From NCBI GenBank assembly GCA_026710565.1, contig JAPOQV010000095.1:1-22977 (forward strand): 22,977 nt of DNA, read 5' to 3'. Shown in pieces: positions 1 through 6,502 of this stretch. Made by a program: the position numbers and the translations under genes. Numbering within the stretch: the stretch's first letter is position 1; every line of letters starts with the position of its first letter. The notes beneath the pieces were generated by a model that saw nothing but the letters and a program-made list of their open reading frames with translations, did no database searches and was not told the DNA's origin. This DNA comes from Spirochaetaceae bacterium. GTDB lineage: Bacteria > Spirochaetota > Spirochaetia > SZUA-6 > Bin103.

Positions 1-502
1 AGGTCACGCTGCCCAGTCCGCCGGCCGCCACGTGCGCGGCCAGCCGCCGGCAGCCCGGCGCGAACCGGCGCTGGTGGTTGACGACCAGGAGCGCTCCCGC
101 CCGCTCGCAGGCGGCGGCGATGCGCCGGCCGGCGGCGACCGTCTGCGCGATCGGCTTCTCGCAGTAGAGGACCTTCACGCCGGCTGCCACGGCGGCCAGC
201 GCCGCCTCCTCGTGCGCCGGCGCATAGGTGGCGATGCTCAGGATGTCCAACCGCTCGCGGTCGAGCATCTCCTGAAGCTGCTCGTACACGGCGGCGTCCG
301 AGCGCGCCGCGAACCGTTCGCGCCGGCCCGCGTCGCGGCTGCTGCCGGCCACCAGATCGACCCGCTCGTGGCCGGCCAGGGCCGCAAAGTGGGTGCCGTC
401 CATGCCGTCCACCGACTGGCCGATCGCCTCGGCCGACACCTGGTCGGCGCCTCCGATCATGCCCAGACCGGCGATGCCGGCCCGATACGTCTGTCCCTTC
501 AC
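1..502 (-). CDS. Gfo/Idh/MocA-family NAD(P)-dependent oxidoreductase, N-terminal part
   Basis: The gene runs off the window, leaving about 167 residues of a family usually 330-400 long. A Rossmann dinucleotide-binding motif GLGMIG lies at residues 12-17 and the family's EKP signature at 115-117 (context YCEKPIAQ); the EKP lysine normally contacts the cofactor and substrate. About 25 extra residues follow the glycine motif before the next strand, as in the second Gfo/Idh protein of this window (13286-14380). I chose the GTG at 502 because a GGGAGG Shine-Dalgarno-like stretch lies about 10 nt upstream; an in-frame ATG at 541 is the alternative. It sits 77 nt downstream of the PhyH gene on the same strand, probably in one transcript. 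The family acts on sugars, inositols and related polyols; the substrate here cannot be read from the sequence. Confidence 0.9.
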   Translation of the reverse strand, partial: MKGQTYRAGIAGLGMIGGADQVSAEAIGQSVDGMDGTHFAALAGHERVDLVAGSSRDAGRRERFAARSDAAVYEQLQEMLDRERLDILSIATYAPAHEEAALAAVAAGVKVLYCEKPIAQTVAAGRRIAAACERAGALLVVNHQRRFAPGCRRLAAHVAAGGLGSVT

Positions 503-579
503 GTGCTCGAAGCCTCCCTCGGTTGCGTGCTGTGGCAGCATGGCGCAGCGCGGGCGGCACCGCCACCGGCAAGTGCGGA

Positions 580-1410
580 CTATTCGAGAACGGGCAGTTC
601 TCGTTGCGAAACACCCTCGGCGCGGTGCCGGAACAGCGTCTGGACGGCAGCAGGCAGCGCCGCGAAGGTGGTCGCGGGGACGATCGCCCGATTGCGGCCG
701 CCATATTCGGCGCCCAGCCACCACGGGGCGTAACGGACCACCATCGCGATGCGGTCCGCGGACGACGGATTGTACGCCTGGGAGTGCCAGATTCGCGAAT
801 CCAGGACGATCACGCTTCCCGCATCGCCCTGCAGTTGCACCTCTCCCGGCAGGGGAGCGCGATCGTCGATGCGGTCGTTCGGGTTGCGCGGGTTCTTCGG
901 GTTGCGATGAGTGCCGGGCACGACCCACGTCCCGCCGCTGCCGGGCCCGAACGGCGACAGCATCCACACCGCCGTCAGCGCCATGGTGAGGTCCGGGAAC
1001 GGCTGCCGGATGAAGCCGGCCCGGTCGTTGTCCTTGAGGTCGTGCGGCCAGTCGGTGTGCCAGTAGCGCCACGCCGCGTCGTCGTCGCCGGCCGGCCGGA
1101 ACTTGAACTCGATCTGAGCGATGCGGACCCTCGGGTCGAGCGCGCCGTGGGCGATGGCCAGGATCCTGTCGTCTGCCAGGTGGGCGGCGAGCTCTGGGAC
1201 GTACGCGACGACGTTCCTTCCCGGACGGCCGTCCTCCCTGCGCTGAAACGTCAGGCTGCCGCCGGTCGCCGCATATTCGCGGTTGGCGGCCTGCCGGCCC
1301 TGGACGACGTGGTCCCGCAGCGCTGGGATCCGGTCGGGCGGGATGACGTCCCGCACGACGCAGCATCCGACCGCGGCGAGCTGTGCCAGCTCTCGCCGAA
1401 CATCAGCCAC
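580..1410 (-). CDS. Phytanoyl-CoA dioxygenase (PhyH) family Fe(II)/2-oxoglutarate oxygenase
   Basis: This 276-residue protein has the double-stranded beta-helix iron site of PhyH-type oxygenases: HTD at 118-120 (H118, D120), the distal histidine H209 in RIWHSQAYN, and R220 as likely 2-oxoglutarate anchor. VVPGTHR at 163-169 is also typical. These enzymes hydroxylate a C-H bond using O2 and 2-oxoglutarate in the cytoplasm; the bacterial substrates are mostly unknown. The open frame extends upstream to 1584, but that part lies over the GNAT gene and looks like noise. I chose the GTG at 1410, which has GGAG about 7 nt upstream and overlaps the GNAT stop by 8 nt (translational coupling). A Gfo/Idh oxidoreductase follows after 77 nt. 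The last 86 residues match the truncated copy at 1989-2251 at 68 of 86 positions. Confidence 0.9.
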   Translation of the reverse strand: MADVRRELAQLAAVGCCVVRDVIPPDRIPALRDHVVQGRQAANREYAATGGSLTFQRREDGRPGRNVVAYVPELAAHLADDRILAIAHGALDPRVRIAQIEFKFRPAGDDDAAWRYWHTDWPHDLKDNDRAGFIRQPFPDLTMALTAVWMLSPFGPGSGGTWVVPGTHRNPKNPRNPNDRIDDRAPLPGEVQLQGDAGSVIVLDSRIWHSQAYNPSSADRIAMVVRYAPWWLGAEYGGRNRAIVPATTFAALPAAVQTLFRHRAEGVSQRELPVLE

Positions 1411-1903
1411 CGGTCGGCTCCGTGCGTGATTCGTCCGTCTGAACCAGATACATCTGTACGCCCCACGGCTCGAAGCCGTGCCGGCGGTAGAAGCCGACGA
1501 TGGCGTCGGTGTCTCTGGTAGCCGAAAAGACGTGGAAAGCACGCACGCCTTGCTCGCGTGCCTTCTGCAACACGGCTTCGACAAGAACGGTGCCTACTCC
1601 ACGGCCACGGGCCTGCGGCCGCACATACAGTTCTTCGATTTGCGAAACCCTTTGTACGGTCGGCATCACGGCGTAGCCGGGATTGGCGATGATCCTGGCG
1701 CAGACGAATCCCACGATGCGTCGTGACTCGCGGGCTACGAAGAAAGATTCGTCGAGAAGGCCTCTCAGGTACGCGAGGTCACACGCGTCCTGGCCGATCG
1801 TGATGGCTTCCTCTTCCCATGACCTCATCATCTGGTGGACCTCTGCCAGGTCACTCTCGTGGGCGGGGCTGACGGAGAAGGCGCTCCGCCTCGATCCGCT
1901 CAC
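1403..1903 (-). CDS. GNAT-family N-acetyltransferase
   Basis: The 166-residue protein is a single GNAT fold. The acetyl-CoA pyrophosphate loop is visible at about 97-104 (QARGRGVG, matching the Q/R-x-x-G-x-G/A signature), preceded by strand beta-4 EELYVRP (90-96) and followed by a helix rich in A/E/K. The C-terminal part FYRRHGFEPWG (138-148) is the usual GNAT motif B. It transfers an acetyl group from acetyl-CoA to an amine; the acceptor is unknown. The stop codon overlaps the GTG start of the downstream PhyH gene, so the two are probably translated from one message. It lies between an intact PhyH gene and a PhyH tail fragment, so it may have arrived with the rearrangement that made them. 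Confidence 0.88.
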   Translation of the reverse strand: MSGSRRSAFSVSPAHESDLAEVHQMMRSWEEEAITIGQDACDLAYLRGLLDESFFVARESRRIVGFVCARIIANPGYAVMPTVQRVSQIEELYVRPQARGRGVGTVLVEAVLQKAREQGVRAFHVFSATRDTDAIVGFYRRHGFEPWGVQMYLVQTDESRTEPTGG

Positions 1904-1988
1904 GGAACTCTGCCGAAGCTGAACATCATCGCCAGCGGTGAAACAATGTGGAAATCTCGTCTGGATGCGGCGAGCATTGGCGCCCTTG

Positions 1989-2251
1989 CTATCCGAGGAC
2001 GGTCACTTCCCGATTGGTCACGCCTTCGGCGCGGTGCCGAAACAGGGTCTCGACCGCAGCAGGAAGCGCTGCGTACGTATCGCGCGGAACGATCGCCTGG
2101 TTGCGGCCTCCGTACTCGGCGCTCAGCCACCACGGGGCGTAGCGCACCACCATGGTGACGCGGTCCGGGGACGAAGGATTGTGCGCGTTTGAGTGCCAGA
2201 GCCGCGAATCCAGGACGACCACGCTTCCCGCATCGCCCTGCAGTTGCACCG
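1989..2251 (-). pseudogene. Truncated 3' tail of a PhyH dioxygenase gene
   Basis: An open stretch of 86 codons matches the C-terminal 86 residues of the intact PhyH protein at 580-1410 (68 of 86 identical, by manual alignment). It keeps the distal histidine (LWHSNAHN), the arginine (SSPDR) and the end of the protein, but the first two thirds, including the HxD iron ligands, are missing. DNA similarity stops abruptly at about 2251, just upstream of the shared GGTGCAACTGCAGGGCGATG stretch and only a few bases after the stop codon of the carnitine dehydrogenase fusion gene. There is no good start signal; the first in-frame GTG (2249) lies inside the homologous part. No internal stop has accumulated and most changes are conservative, so the truncation may be recent or the piece may still be translated. 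It cannot be an active oxygenase alone. Confidence 0.85.
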
Positions 2252-2254
2252 CCG

Positions 2255-3700
2255 CTATCGGTTTGCTCCGACATGGCGACCCGCTCCCTCGGGCCGGGGC
2301 AGCTTGCCATGGCGCGACAGCAGCGGTGCAAGCAGGGCTTTGACCGAGGCTTCCGGCGGGCAGCTCCGGCGGGTCTTCAGGTCGACATGTACCAGGAGGT
2401 GCTCGCCGGTAGCGGCGAGGCGGCTTGCGCCGTTTTCCAGCCGATGGAAGAGGTGCAGCTTCCTGCCGTCGGCGCCCACGAGCTGCGTCGTGACGCGGAT
2501 CCGGTCACCGCGTCGGACCTCGGCCAGGTACCGGAGATGAGTCTCTACGGTGAAGTAGCTCCTCCCCGCGGCGACATAGTCGGCATCGGCGCCGATCAGC
2601 TCCATGGTCCGGTCGGTGGCCTGCGCGAAGACCTCCAGATAGTGCGCTTCGTTCATGTGACCGTTGTAGTCTGTCCAGCTCTGCGGTATCTGACGCGACA
2701 CCGTGACCGGCAGGGTGTCGATGCCGCCCTCCGGCTGCATCAGGCTGCGTTCGTGGGCGGTGATCGTCCTGCCCGCGCCGCGGTCGTTCTTCTTCAGGGC
2801 GCGCATGATGGCGACCAGATTGTCGTCGCGAATTCGCTCCAGCCGACGCGTGTCGTCCGCCCCTGATTGTCGGTCGGATTGCTCGGCGATCCGGTCGATC
2901 AGGTCGTCCGTCAATTCCGGGACGTCCGTGAGCCGGCTCCAGTTCCACTGCAGCGCCGGCCCGAACTGGGCGAGGAAGTGCTTCATGCCCGCTTCGCCGC
3001 CGGCGATTCGGTAGGTGTCGAACAGGCCCATCTGCGCCCAGCGCAGACCGAAGCCGTAGCGGATCGCGTCATCGATCTCCGCCGTGGTAGCGATACCGTC
3101 CCGCACCAGCCACAGCGCCTCGCGCCACGCCGCCTCCAGCAGCCGGTCGGCGACGTGCGCGTCGATCTCCTTGCGGATCGGCAGCGGGTGCATGCCGATC
3201 CCTGTCAGCAACTCGATGCCGCAATCGCGAATCGACGGGTCCGTGGCGGGAGAGGGCACCACCTCCACCAGCGGCAGCAGGTACACGGGATTGAACGGGT
3301 GGCAGACCAGGATCTGCTTCGGGCGCCGCGCGTCGCGCTGCAGGTCGGACGGCTTGAACCCCGAGGTGGAGGAAGCGAGCACGGCGTGCGCCGGTGCGTG
3401 GCGCTGGATCTCGGCCAGGACCTCGTGCTTGAGAGCCAGCCGTTCGGGCACGCTCTCCTGGATCCAGTCGGCGGCGGCCGCGGCGTCGGAGATCGAATCG
3501 CAGAAGGTCAGCGCGCCCTCGGCCGGCAGGGCGCGCTCATACAGGGCGGGCAGGCTGTGGCGGGCGTTGTCCAGAACCGCGTTCACCCGGCGTTCGGGGT
3601 CGATGCCCGGATCGAACACCGCCACGTCCCAGCCGTTGAGCAGGAACCGCGCCGCCCAGCCGCTGCCGATCACGCCGCCGCCGATGATGGCGGCTGTCAC
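2255..3700 (-). CDS. lcdH: L-carnitine 3-dehydrogenase fused to betainyl-CoA thioesterase
   Basis: A two-domain protein of 481 residues. Residues 1-310 are a 3-hydroxyacyl-CoA-dehydrogenase-like L-carnitine dehydrogenase: NAD-binding GGGVIGSGWA at 7-16, AVFDPG at 27-32, and the catalytic-region HPFNPVYLLPLVEV at 134-147 (H134). Residues 330-450 are a 4HBT hotdog thioesterase with DYNGHMNEAHYLEVF at 344-358. L-carnitine is oxidised to 3-dehydrocarnitine with NAD+, and the thioesterase half should release glycine betaine from betainyl-CoA, the product of the adjacent BKACE enzyme. In Pseudomonas these are two proteins (CdhA, CdhB); fused forms near this length are known in rhizobia. The GTG start at 3700 overlaps the upstream stop as GTGA. 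The frame stays open to 4234, but that part is antisense-frame noise inside the BKACE gene. The substrate is inferred from family and neighbours. Confidence 0.9.
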   Translation of the reverse strand: MTAAIIGGGVIGSGWAARFLLNGWDVAVFDPGIDPERRVNAVLDNARHSLPALYERALPAEGALTFCDSISDAAAAADWIQESVPERLALKHEVLAEIQRHAPAHAVLASSTSGFKPSDLQRDARRPKQILVCHPFNPVYLLPLVEVVPSPATDPSIRDCGIELLTGIGMHPLPIRKEIDAHVADRLLEAAWREALWLVRDGIATTAEIDDAIRYGFGLRWAQMGLFDTYRIAGGEAGMKHFLAQFGPALQWNWSRLTDVPELTDDLIDRIAEQSDRQSGADDTRRLERIRDDNLVAIMRALKKNDRGAGRTITAHERSLMQPEGGIDTLPVTVSRQIPQSWTDYNGHMNEAHYLEVFAQATDRTMELIGADADYVAAGRSYFTVETHLRYLAEVRRGDRIRVTTQLVGADGRKLHLFHRLENGASRLAATGEHLLVHVDLKTRRSCPPEASVKALLAPLLSRHGKLPRPEGAGRHVGANR

Positions 3701-4605
3701 CGCGGGGCTCGTTTGCTCAGCTTCAGTCGCTCGCGTACGCGGTCCGGTCCGATCACGGTCGCTCCCATGGCTTCGATGATCGTCACGGCTCGCTCCACGA
3801 GCTGGGCGTTGGTCGCCAGCACGCCTCGCCTGAGATAGAGATTGTCCTCCAGCCCGACGCGCACGTTGGCGCCGGCCAGCACCGCGGCTGCGACGTAAGG
3901 CATTTCGTTGCGTCCCAGGGCGAAGGCGGAGAGCACCCAGTCGCGCGGCACGTTGTTGACCATCGCCATGAAGGTGTTCAGGTCGTCCGGCGCGCCCCAG
4001 GGGATCCCCATGCAGAGCTGGACCAGTACCGGGGTCGGCAGGAGGCCCTCGTCGACCAGCGATTTGGCGAACCACAAGTGACCGGTATCGAAGGCCTCGA
4101 TCTCCACCCTGACGCCAAGGTCCGTCATCATGGCCGTCATCGCGCGAAGCATGGCGGGGGTGTTGGTCATCACATAGTCGGCCTCGGCGAAGTTCATGGT
4201 GCCGCAGTCGAGGGTACAGATCTCCGGCAGGCACTCCCGGATATGGGCCATGCGCTCGCCGGCGCTCGCCATGTCGGTGCCCTCCCGCGGCGGCAGCGGC
4301 CGTTCGGGGCTGCCGAATACCATGTCGCCGCCCATGCCGGTCGTCAGGTTCAGCACCGCGTCGACGTCGGCGCCGCGGATCCGGTCGGTAACCTCGCGAT
4401 AGTACTCGGCCTTGCGGCTGGGAGCGCCCGTCTCGGGGTCGCGGACATGGCAGTGGACGATCGCTGCGCCGGCTTTCGCGGCTTCGATCGCGCTTGCGGC
4501 GATCTGCCGCGGACTGCGGGGAACATGGGGGCTGCGGTCCTGGGTAGCGCCGGCACCGGTAACCGCCGCGGTGACGAAGACTTCCGTTGAGATCGCAAGG
4601 GGCAT
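3697..4605 (-). CDS. cdhC: BKACE-family (DUF849) 3-dehydrocarnitine cleavage enzyme
   Basis: This 302-residue protein belongs to the beta-keto acid cleavage enzymes, zinc-dependent TIM barrels. The zinc ligands can be seen: HCHVRD at 51-56 (H51, H53) and the glutamate of VGLEDN at 250-255 (E253). NLTTGMGGD (86-94) and LDCGTMNF (132-139) are further family blocks. The family condenses a beta-keto acid with acetyl-CoA to give acetoacetate and a new acyl-CoA. Between a carnitine dehydrogenase-thioesterase and a gamma-butyrobetaine dioxygenase, the substrate is most likely 3-dehydrocarnitine and the product betainyl-CoA, as for the Pseudomonas carnitine gene cdhC. The ATG at 4605 has GAGG about 9 nt upstream. 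It starts 46 nt after the dioxygenase stop, and its own stop overlaps the next start by 4 nt. Confidence 0.9.
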   Translation of the reverse strand: MPLAISTEVFVTAAVTGAGATQDRSPHVPRSPRQIAASAIEAAKAGAAIVHCHVRDPETGAPSRKAEYYREVTDRIRGADVDAVLNLTTGMGGDMVFGSPERPLPPREGTDMASAGERMAHIRECLPEICTLDCGTMNFAEADYVMTNTPAMLRAMTAMMTDLGVRVEIEAFDTGHLWFAKSLVDEGLLPTPVLVQLCMGIPWGAPDDLNTFMAMVNNVPRDWVLSAFALGRNEMPYVAAAVLAGANVRVGLEDNLYLRRGVLATNAQLVERAVTIIEAMGATVIGPDRVRERLKLSKRAPR

Positions 4606-4651
4606 CTGTGTAATCCTCAGCGCGCGCCCGTGTCAGGAGACGGCTTTCGCT

Positions 4652-5860
4652 TCAGGCCGGGCGCCGTGCTCGATCAGCCGCGTCCGCCTCGCTCGCGCCA
4701 AACATCCGCAGCCGGGATTCAAGCTCCTCCCGCTCGCTGTAGCAGCCGCGCAGCCAGCGGCGGCCGGAGGAGGGGTCGAAGGCGGTGCGGCCGTGCAGCA
4801 CGCGCCGGTTGTCAAAGCCGGCCAGATCGCCCGGGCGCAGCCGCATTCGAAGCTGATTGCCGGGGTCGTTCGCCAGGCGCTGGAAGCGCGTGAAGGCAGC
4901 GTAGAACCTCTTGATCGTCGCCGCATCGCCGGTCATGGGGTTGCGCAGCCACCACGTGTAGCGGACCGATGCGACCTCCCCCGCGGCGTCGAGCTCCAGC
5001 ACCGGGGCGCAGAAGCGGTGATCGGAATCGCGATTGCGGGTGCCGAACGGCACGGCAACGGTGGCCAGCACCTCGAAGGATTCCGGCGATTCGGCCCTGA
5101 GCTGCTCGGCCACGGAGCAGGCGTCCACGAACAGACTGTCGCCGCCCTCGCAGGAGTTGTGCAGACAGAATAGAAACTGCAGTCCCGGCACATACTCCCG
5201 CGTGCACAGATCGTTGTGCACGGGCAAGGAGACGCTGGTGTAGGCGTTGCTGTCCGCATCCGGGCGGCTCCGCACCTCCCACACCTCGCCGAAGTTCGAG
5301 TTTCGCAGGCAGCCGATGCGTCCCGGAATCTCCGGCACGATGTCGGGGTCATGGGGAAGCTTCTCGATGAAACCGAGGCCGTCGACGTGGATGGCCGTCA
5401 ACCAGTTGCCGAACGATGCATCATCCCCGGAGCGGATGGCGGCGCCGTCCACCCAGGTGAGCTGCGTGTGCTGAGCCTGGCTCTGTACCCACAGGCGTCG
5501 GGATGGCAGGCCCGCAGGGTCTGCCGATTCGGGCCGGTGCGCCCACAGCCAGCCGGGATGGTAGAGGCTGACCAAACGCTCGGGATGCCAGATCACCTTG
5601 AGGCGGCCGTCCGGCAGCACGTCCGCCGCCGCGGCGCAGAGGTCTTCCGGCAGGTCGATGAGCATGATCACCTGCTCGCGGGTGACCGGGTGGATGGTGC
5701 CGAGGTCCGGGCTGAACTCGCGCAGCCACAGGCTCGGCAGGACGCTGGCGCTGCCATCGGCCCAGCGGACCTCTACGTCGCCGTTCACGATGCGCGCGCC
5801 GCTGAGAGAATGGGTGACGAGATAGGCATCGAAATCCGGAACCGACAGCGTCTGGGCCAT
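4652..5860 (-). CDS. Gamma-butyrobetaine dioxygenase (BBOX/TauD-type)
   Basis: A protein of 402 residues with the two-part layout of gamma-butyrobetaine hydroxylases. The N-terminal GBBH-like (DUF971-type) domain covers about 20-105 (VRWADGSASVLPSLWLREF, HPVTRE). A TauD-like oxygenase domain covers about 150-375, with iron ligands H215 and D217 in PVHNDL, distal H356 in NRRVLHGR, and R358 for 2-oxoglutarate. YVPGLQFLFCLHN (223-235) matches the block after the HxD motif in animal BBOX. It would hydroxylate gamma-butyrobetaine to L-carnitine with O2 and 2-oxoglutarate, and the genes downstream use carnitine. The N-terminal domain lacks the zinc-binding cysteines found in human BBOX1: the WLRDNCPC-like block reads WLREFSPD. 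The ATG at 5860 has GGAGGG 5 nt upstream; an in-frame TTG at 5872 is less likely. A promoter lies at 5891-5918. A related trimethyllysine-type oxygenase is the main alternative. Confidence 0.87.
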   Translation of the reverse strand: MAQTLSVPDFDAYLVTHSLSGARIVNGDVEVRWADGSASVLPSLWLREFSPDLGTIHPVTREQVIMLIDLPEDLCAAAADVLPDGRLKVIWHPERLVSLYHPGWLWAHRPESADPAGLPSRRLWVQSQAQHTQLTWVDGAAIRSGDDASFGNWLTAIHVDGLGFIEKLPHDPDIVPEIPGRIGCLRNSNFGEVWEVRSRPDADSNAYTSVSLPVHNDLCTREYVPGLQFLFCLHNSCEGGDSLFVDACSVAEQLRAESPESFEVLATVAVPFGTRNRDSDHRFCAPVLELDAAGEVASVRYTWWLRNPMTGDAATIKRFYAAFTRFQRLANDPGNQLRMRLRPGDLAGFDNRRVLHGRTAFDPSSGRRWLRGCYSEREELESRLRMFGASEADAADRARRPA

Positions 5861-5890
5861 GGCACCCTCCAACCGGCGTTGCGCCGCATT

Positions 5891-5918
5891 TGTATAGGTA
5901 CGGCTGCCGGCTTGGCAA
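5891..5918 (-). promoter_or_regulatory. Probable sigma-70-type promoter of the carnitine operon
   Basis: On the minus strand TTGCCA (5918-5913) and TATACA (5896-5891) are separated by 16 nt, matching the -35 and -10 consensus at 5 and 4 of 6 positions. Transcription would start near 5884, about 24 nt before the chosen ATG of the dioxygenase gene, with the GGAGGG ribosome site inside the leader. The -35 box lies in a short palindrome, GCTTG-C-CAAGC (5910-5920), a possible operator. Pattern-based only. Confidence 0.5.
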
Positions 5919-5963
5919 GCGAGGGACCTGCGTTGTGCGTACAGCGAAACGGAAGAGCGAGAT

Positions 5964-6110
5964 TCAGCTCGTCATCACGTAATGGTGACACGCCGCGCGG
6001 TGGCCCTGGGCGACTTGGCGCCACCGCGGCGCCTCATCGACGCACCGCTGGCCGTCCGCCTGCACTCGGCCGCTGAGGATCGCCTGCCTGAGCGGGCAGG
6101 CTCGCATCAT
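5964..6110 (-). pseudogene. 48-codon fragment like the C-terminal tail of an oligopeptide ABC transporter ATPase
   Basis: The 48-residue open frame contains MRACPLRQAI near its start and VAQGHRAACHHYV near its end. This spacing of a cysteine block followed by GHRAACH resembles the cysteine-rich C-terminal tail (oligo_HPY region) of OppD/OppF-type peptide-importer ATPases. No ATPase core is present upstream, where the Rieske gene lies instead. The first ATG (6110) overlaps the Rieske stop codon as ATGA, so the piece could be translated by coupling. The simplest reading is a leftover of a deleted transporter gene, but a small coupled protein with a metal-binding tail is possible. The family resemblance comes from memory of the motif and is not strong. 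Confidence 0.4.
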
Positions 6111-6502
6111 CGTGAGGGCGCCGCCGTCGGTAGCGCGTCAGGGATCGGGACGCCGATGTGGACGACCAGGTCGCCGTTCTCGACGGTGACGGGATAGGTC
6201 GTCAACTTGCGACTCGGATCGATCAGGTTGCGCCCCGTGCTGATGTCGTACTCCCAGCCGTGCCAGGGACAGCGCAGCACGCGGCCGTCCAGCCCTCGGC
6301 GGTACTGGCCCGGCGCGGAGGGCAGGTAGGTGGCGCCGACCTCGCCCAGGCACACGGGCGCCTGGTTGTGCAGGCAGGAGTTGCGCAGCGCATGGAAGCG
6401 GCCCTCCACGTTGAAGATGCCGATGCTGCGGCCGGCGACGGTCAGCACGCGCCGCCCGCCGGGCGGGATCGCGTCCGCCGGGCCGACCACGTGGCGCGCC
6501 AT
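6107..6502 (-). CDS. Small Rieske [2Fe-2S] protein
   Basis: The 131-residue protein is essentially one Rieske domain. Cluster ligands are C43 and H45 (SCLHNQAP) and C78 and H81 (RCPWHGWEYD), the usual C-x-H ... C-x-x-H pair. The spacing between the pairs is longer than in minimal ferredoxins because of a loop at about 52-72. There is no catalytic mononuclear-iron domain, so it acts as an electron carrier or regulatory subunit, not a complete oxygenase. The start ATG overlaps the stop of the upstream amidohydrolase as TGATG, so the two are almost certainly co-translated. Similar small Rieske proteins are encoded beside amidohydrolases and oxygenases in degradation clusters. The partner oxygenase is not visible here. 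It is cytoplasmic, with no signal sequence. Confidence 0.88.
   Translation of the reverse strand: MARHVVGPADAIPPGGRRVLTVAGRSIGIFNVEGRFHALRNSCLHNQAPVCLGEVGATYLPSAPGQYRRGLDGRVLRCPWHGWEYDISTGRNLIDPSRKLTTYPVTVENGDLVVHIGVPIPDALPTAAPSR

Noticed and set aside
3701..4234. Upstream extension of the carnitine dehydrogenase frame.
   Set aside because: It lies wholly inside the BKACE gene, is Arg/Gly-rich with no family resemblance, and the GTG at 3700 gives a proper Rossmann start.
5861..5872. TTG start adding four residues to the BBOX-like protein.
   Set aside because: The ribosome site GGAGGG would lie inside the coding region; the ATG at 5860 has ideal spacing.
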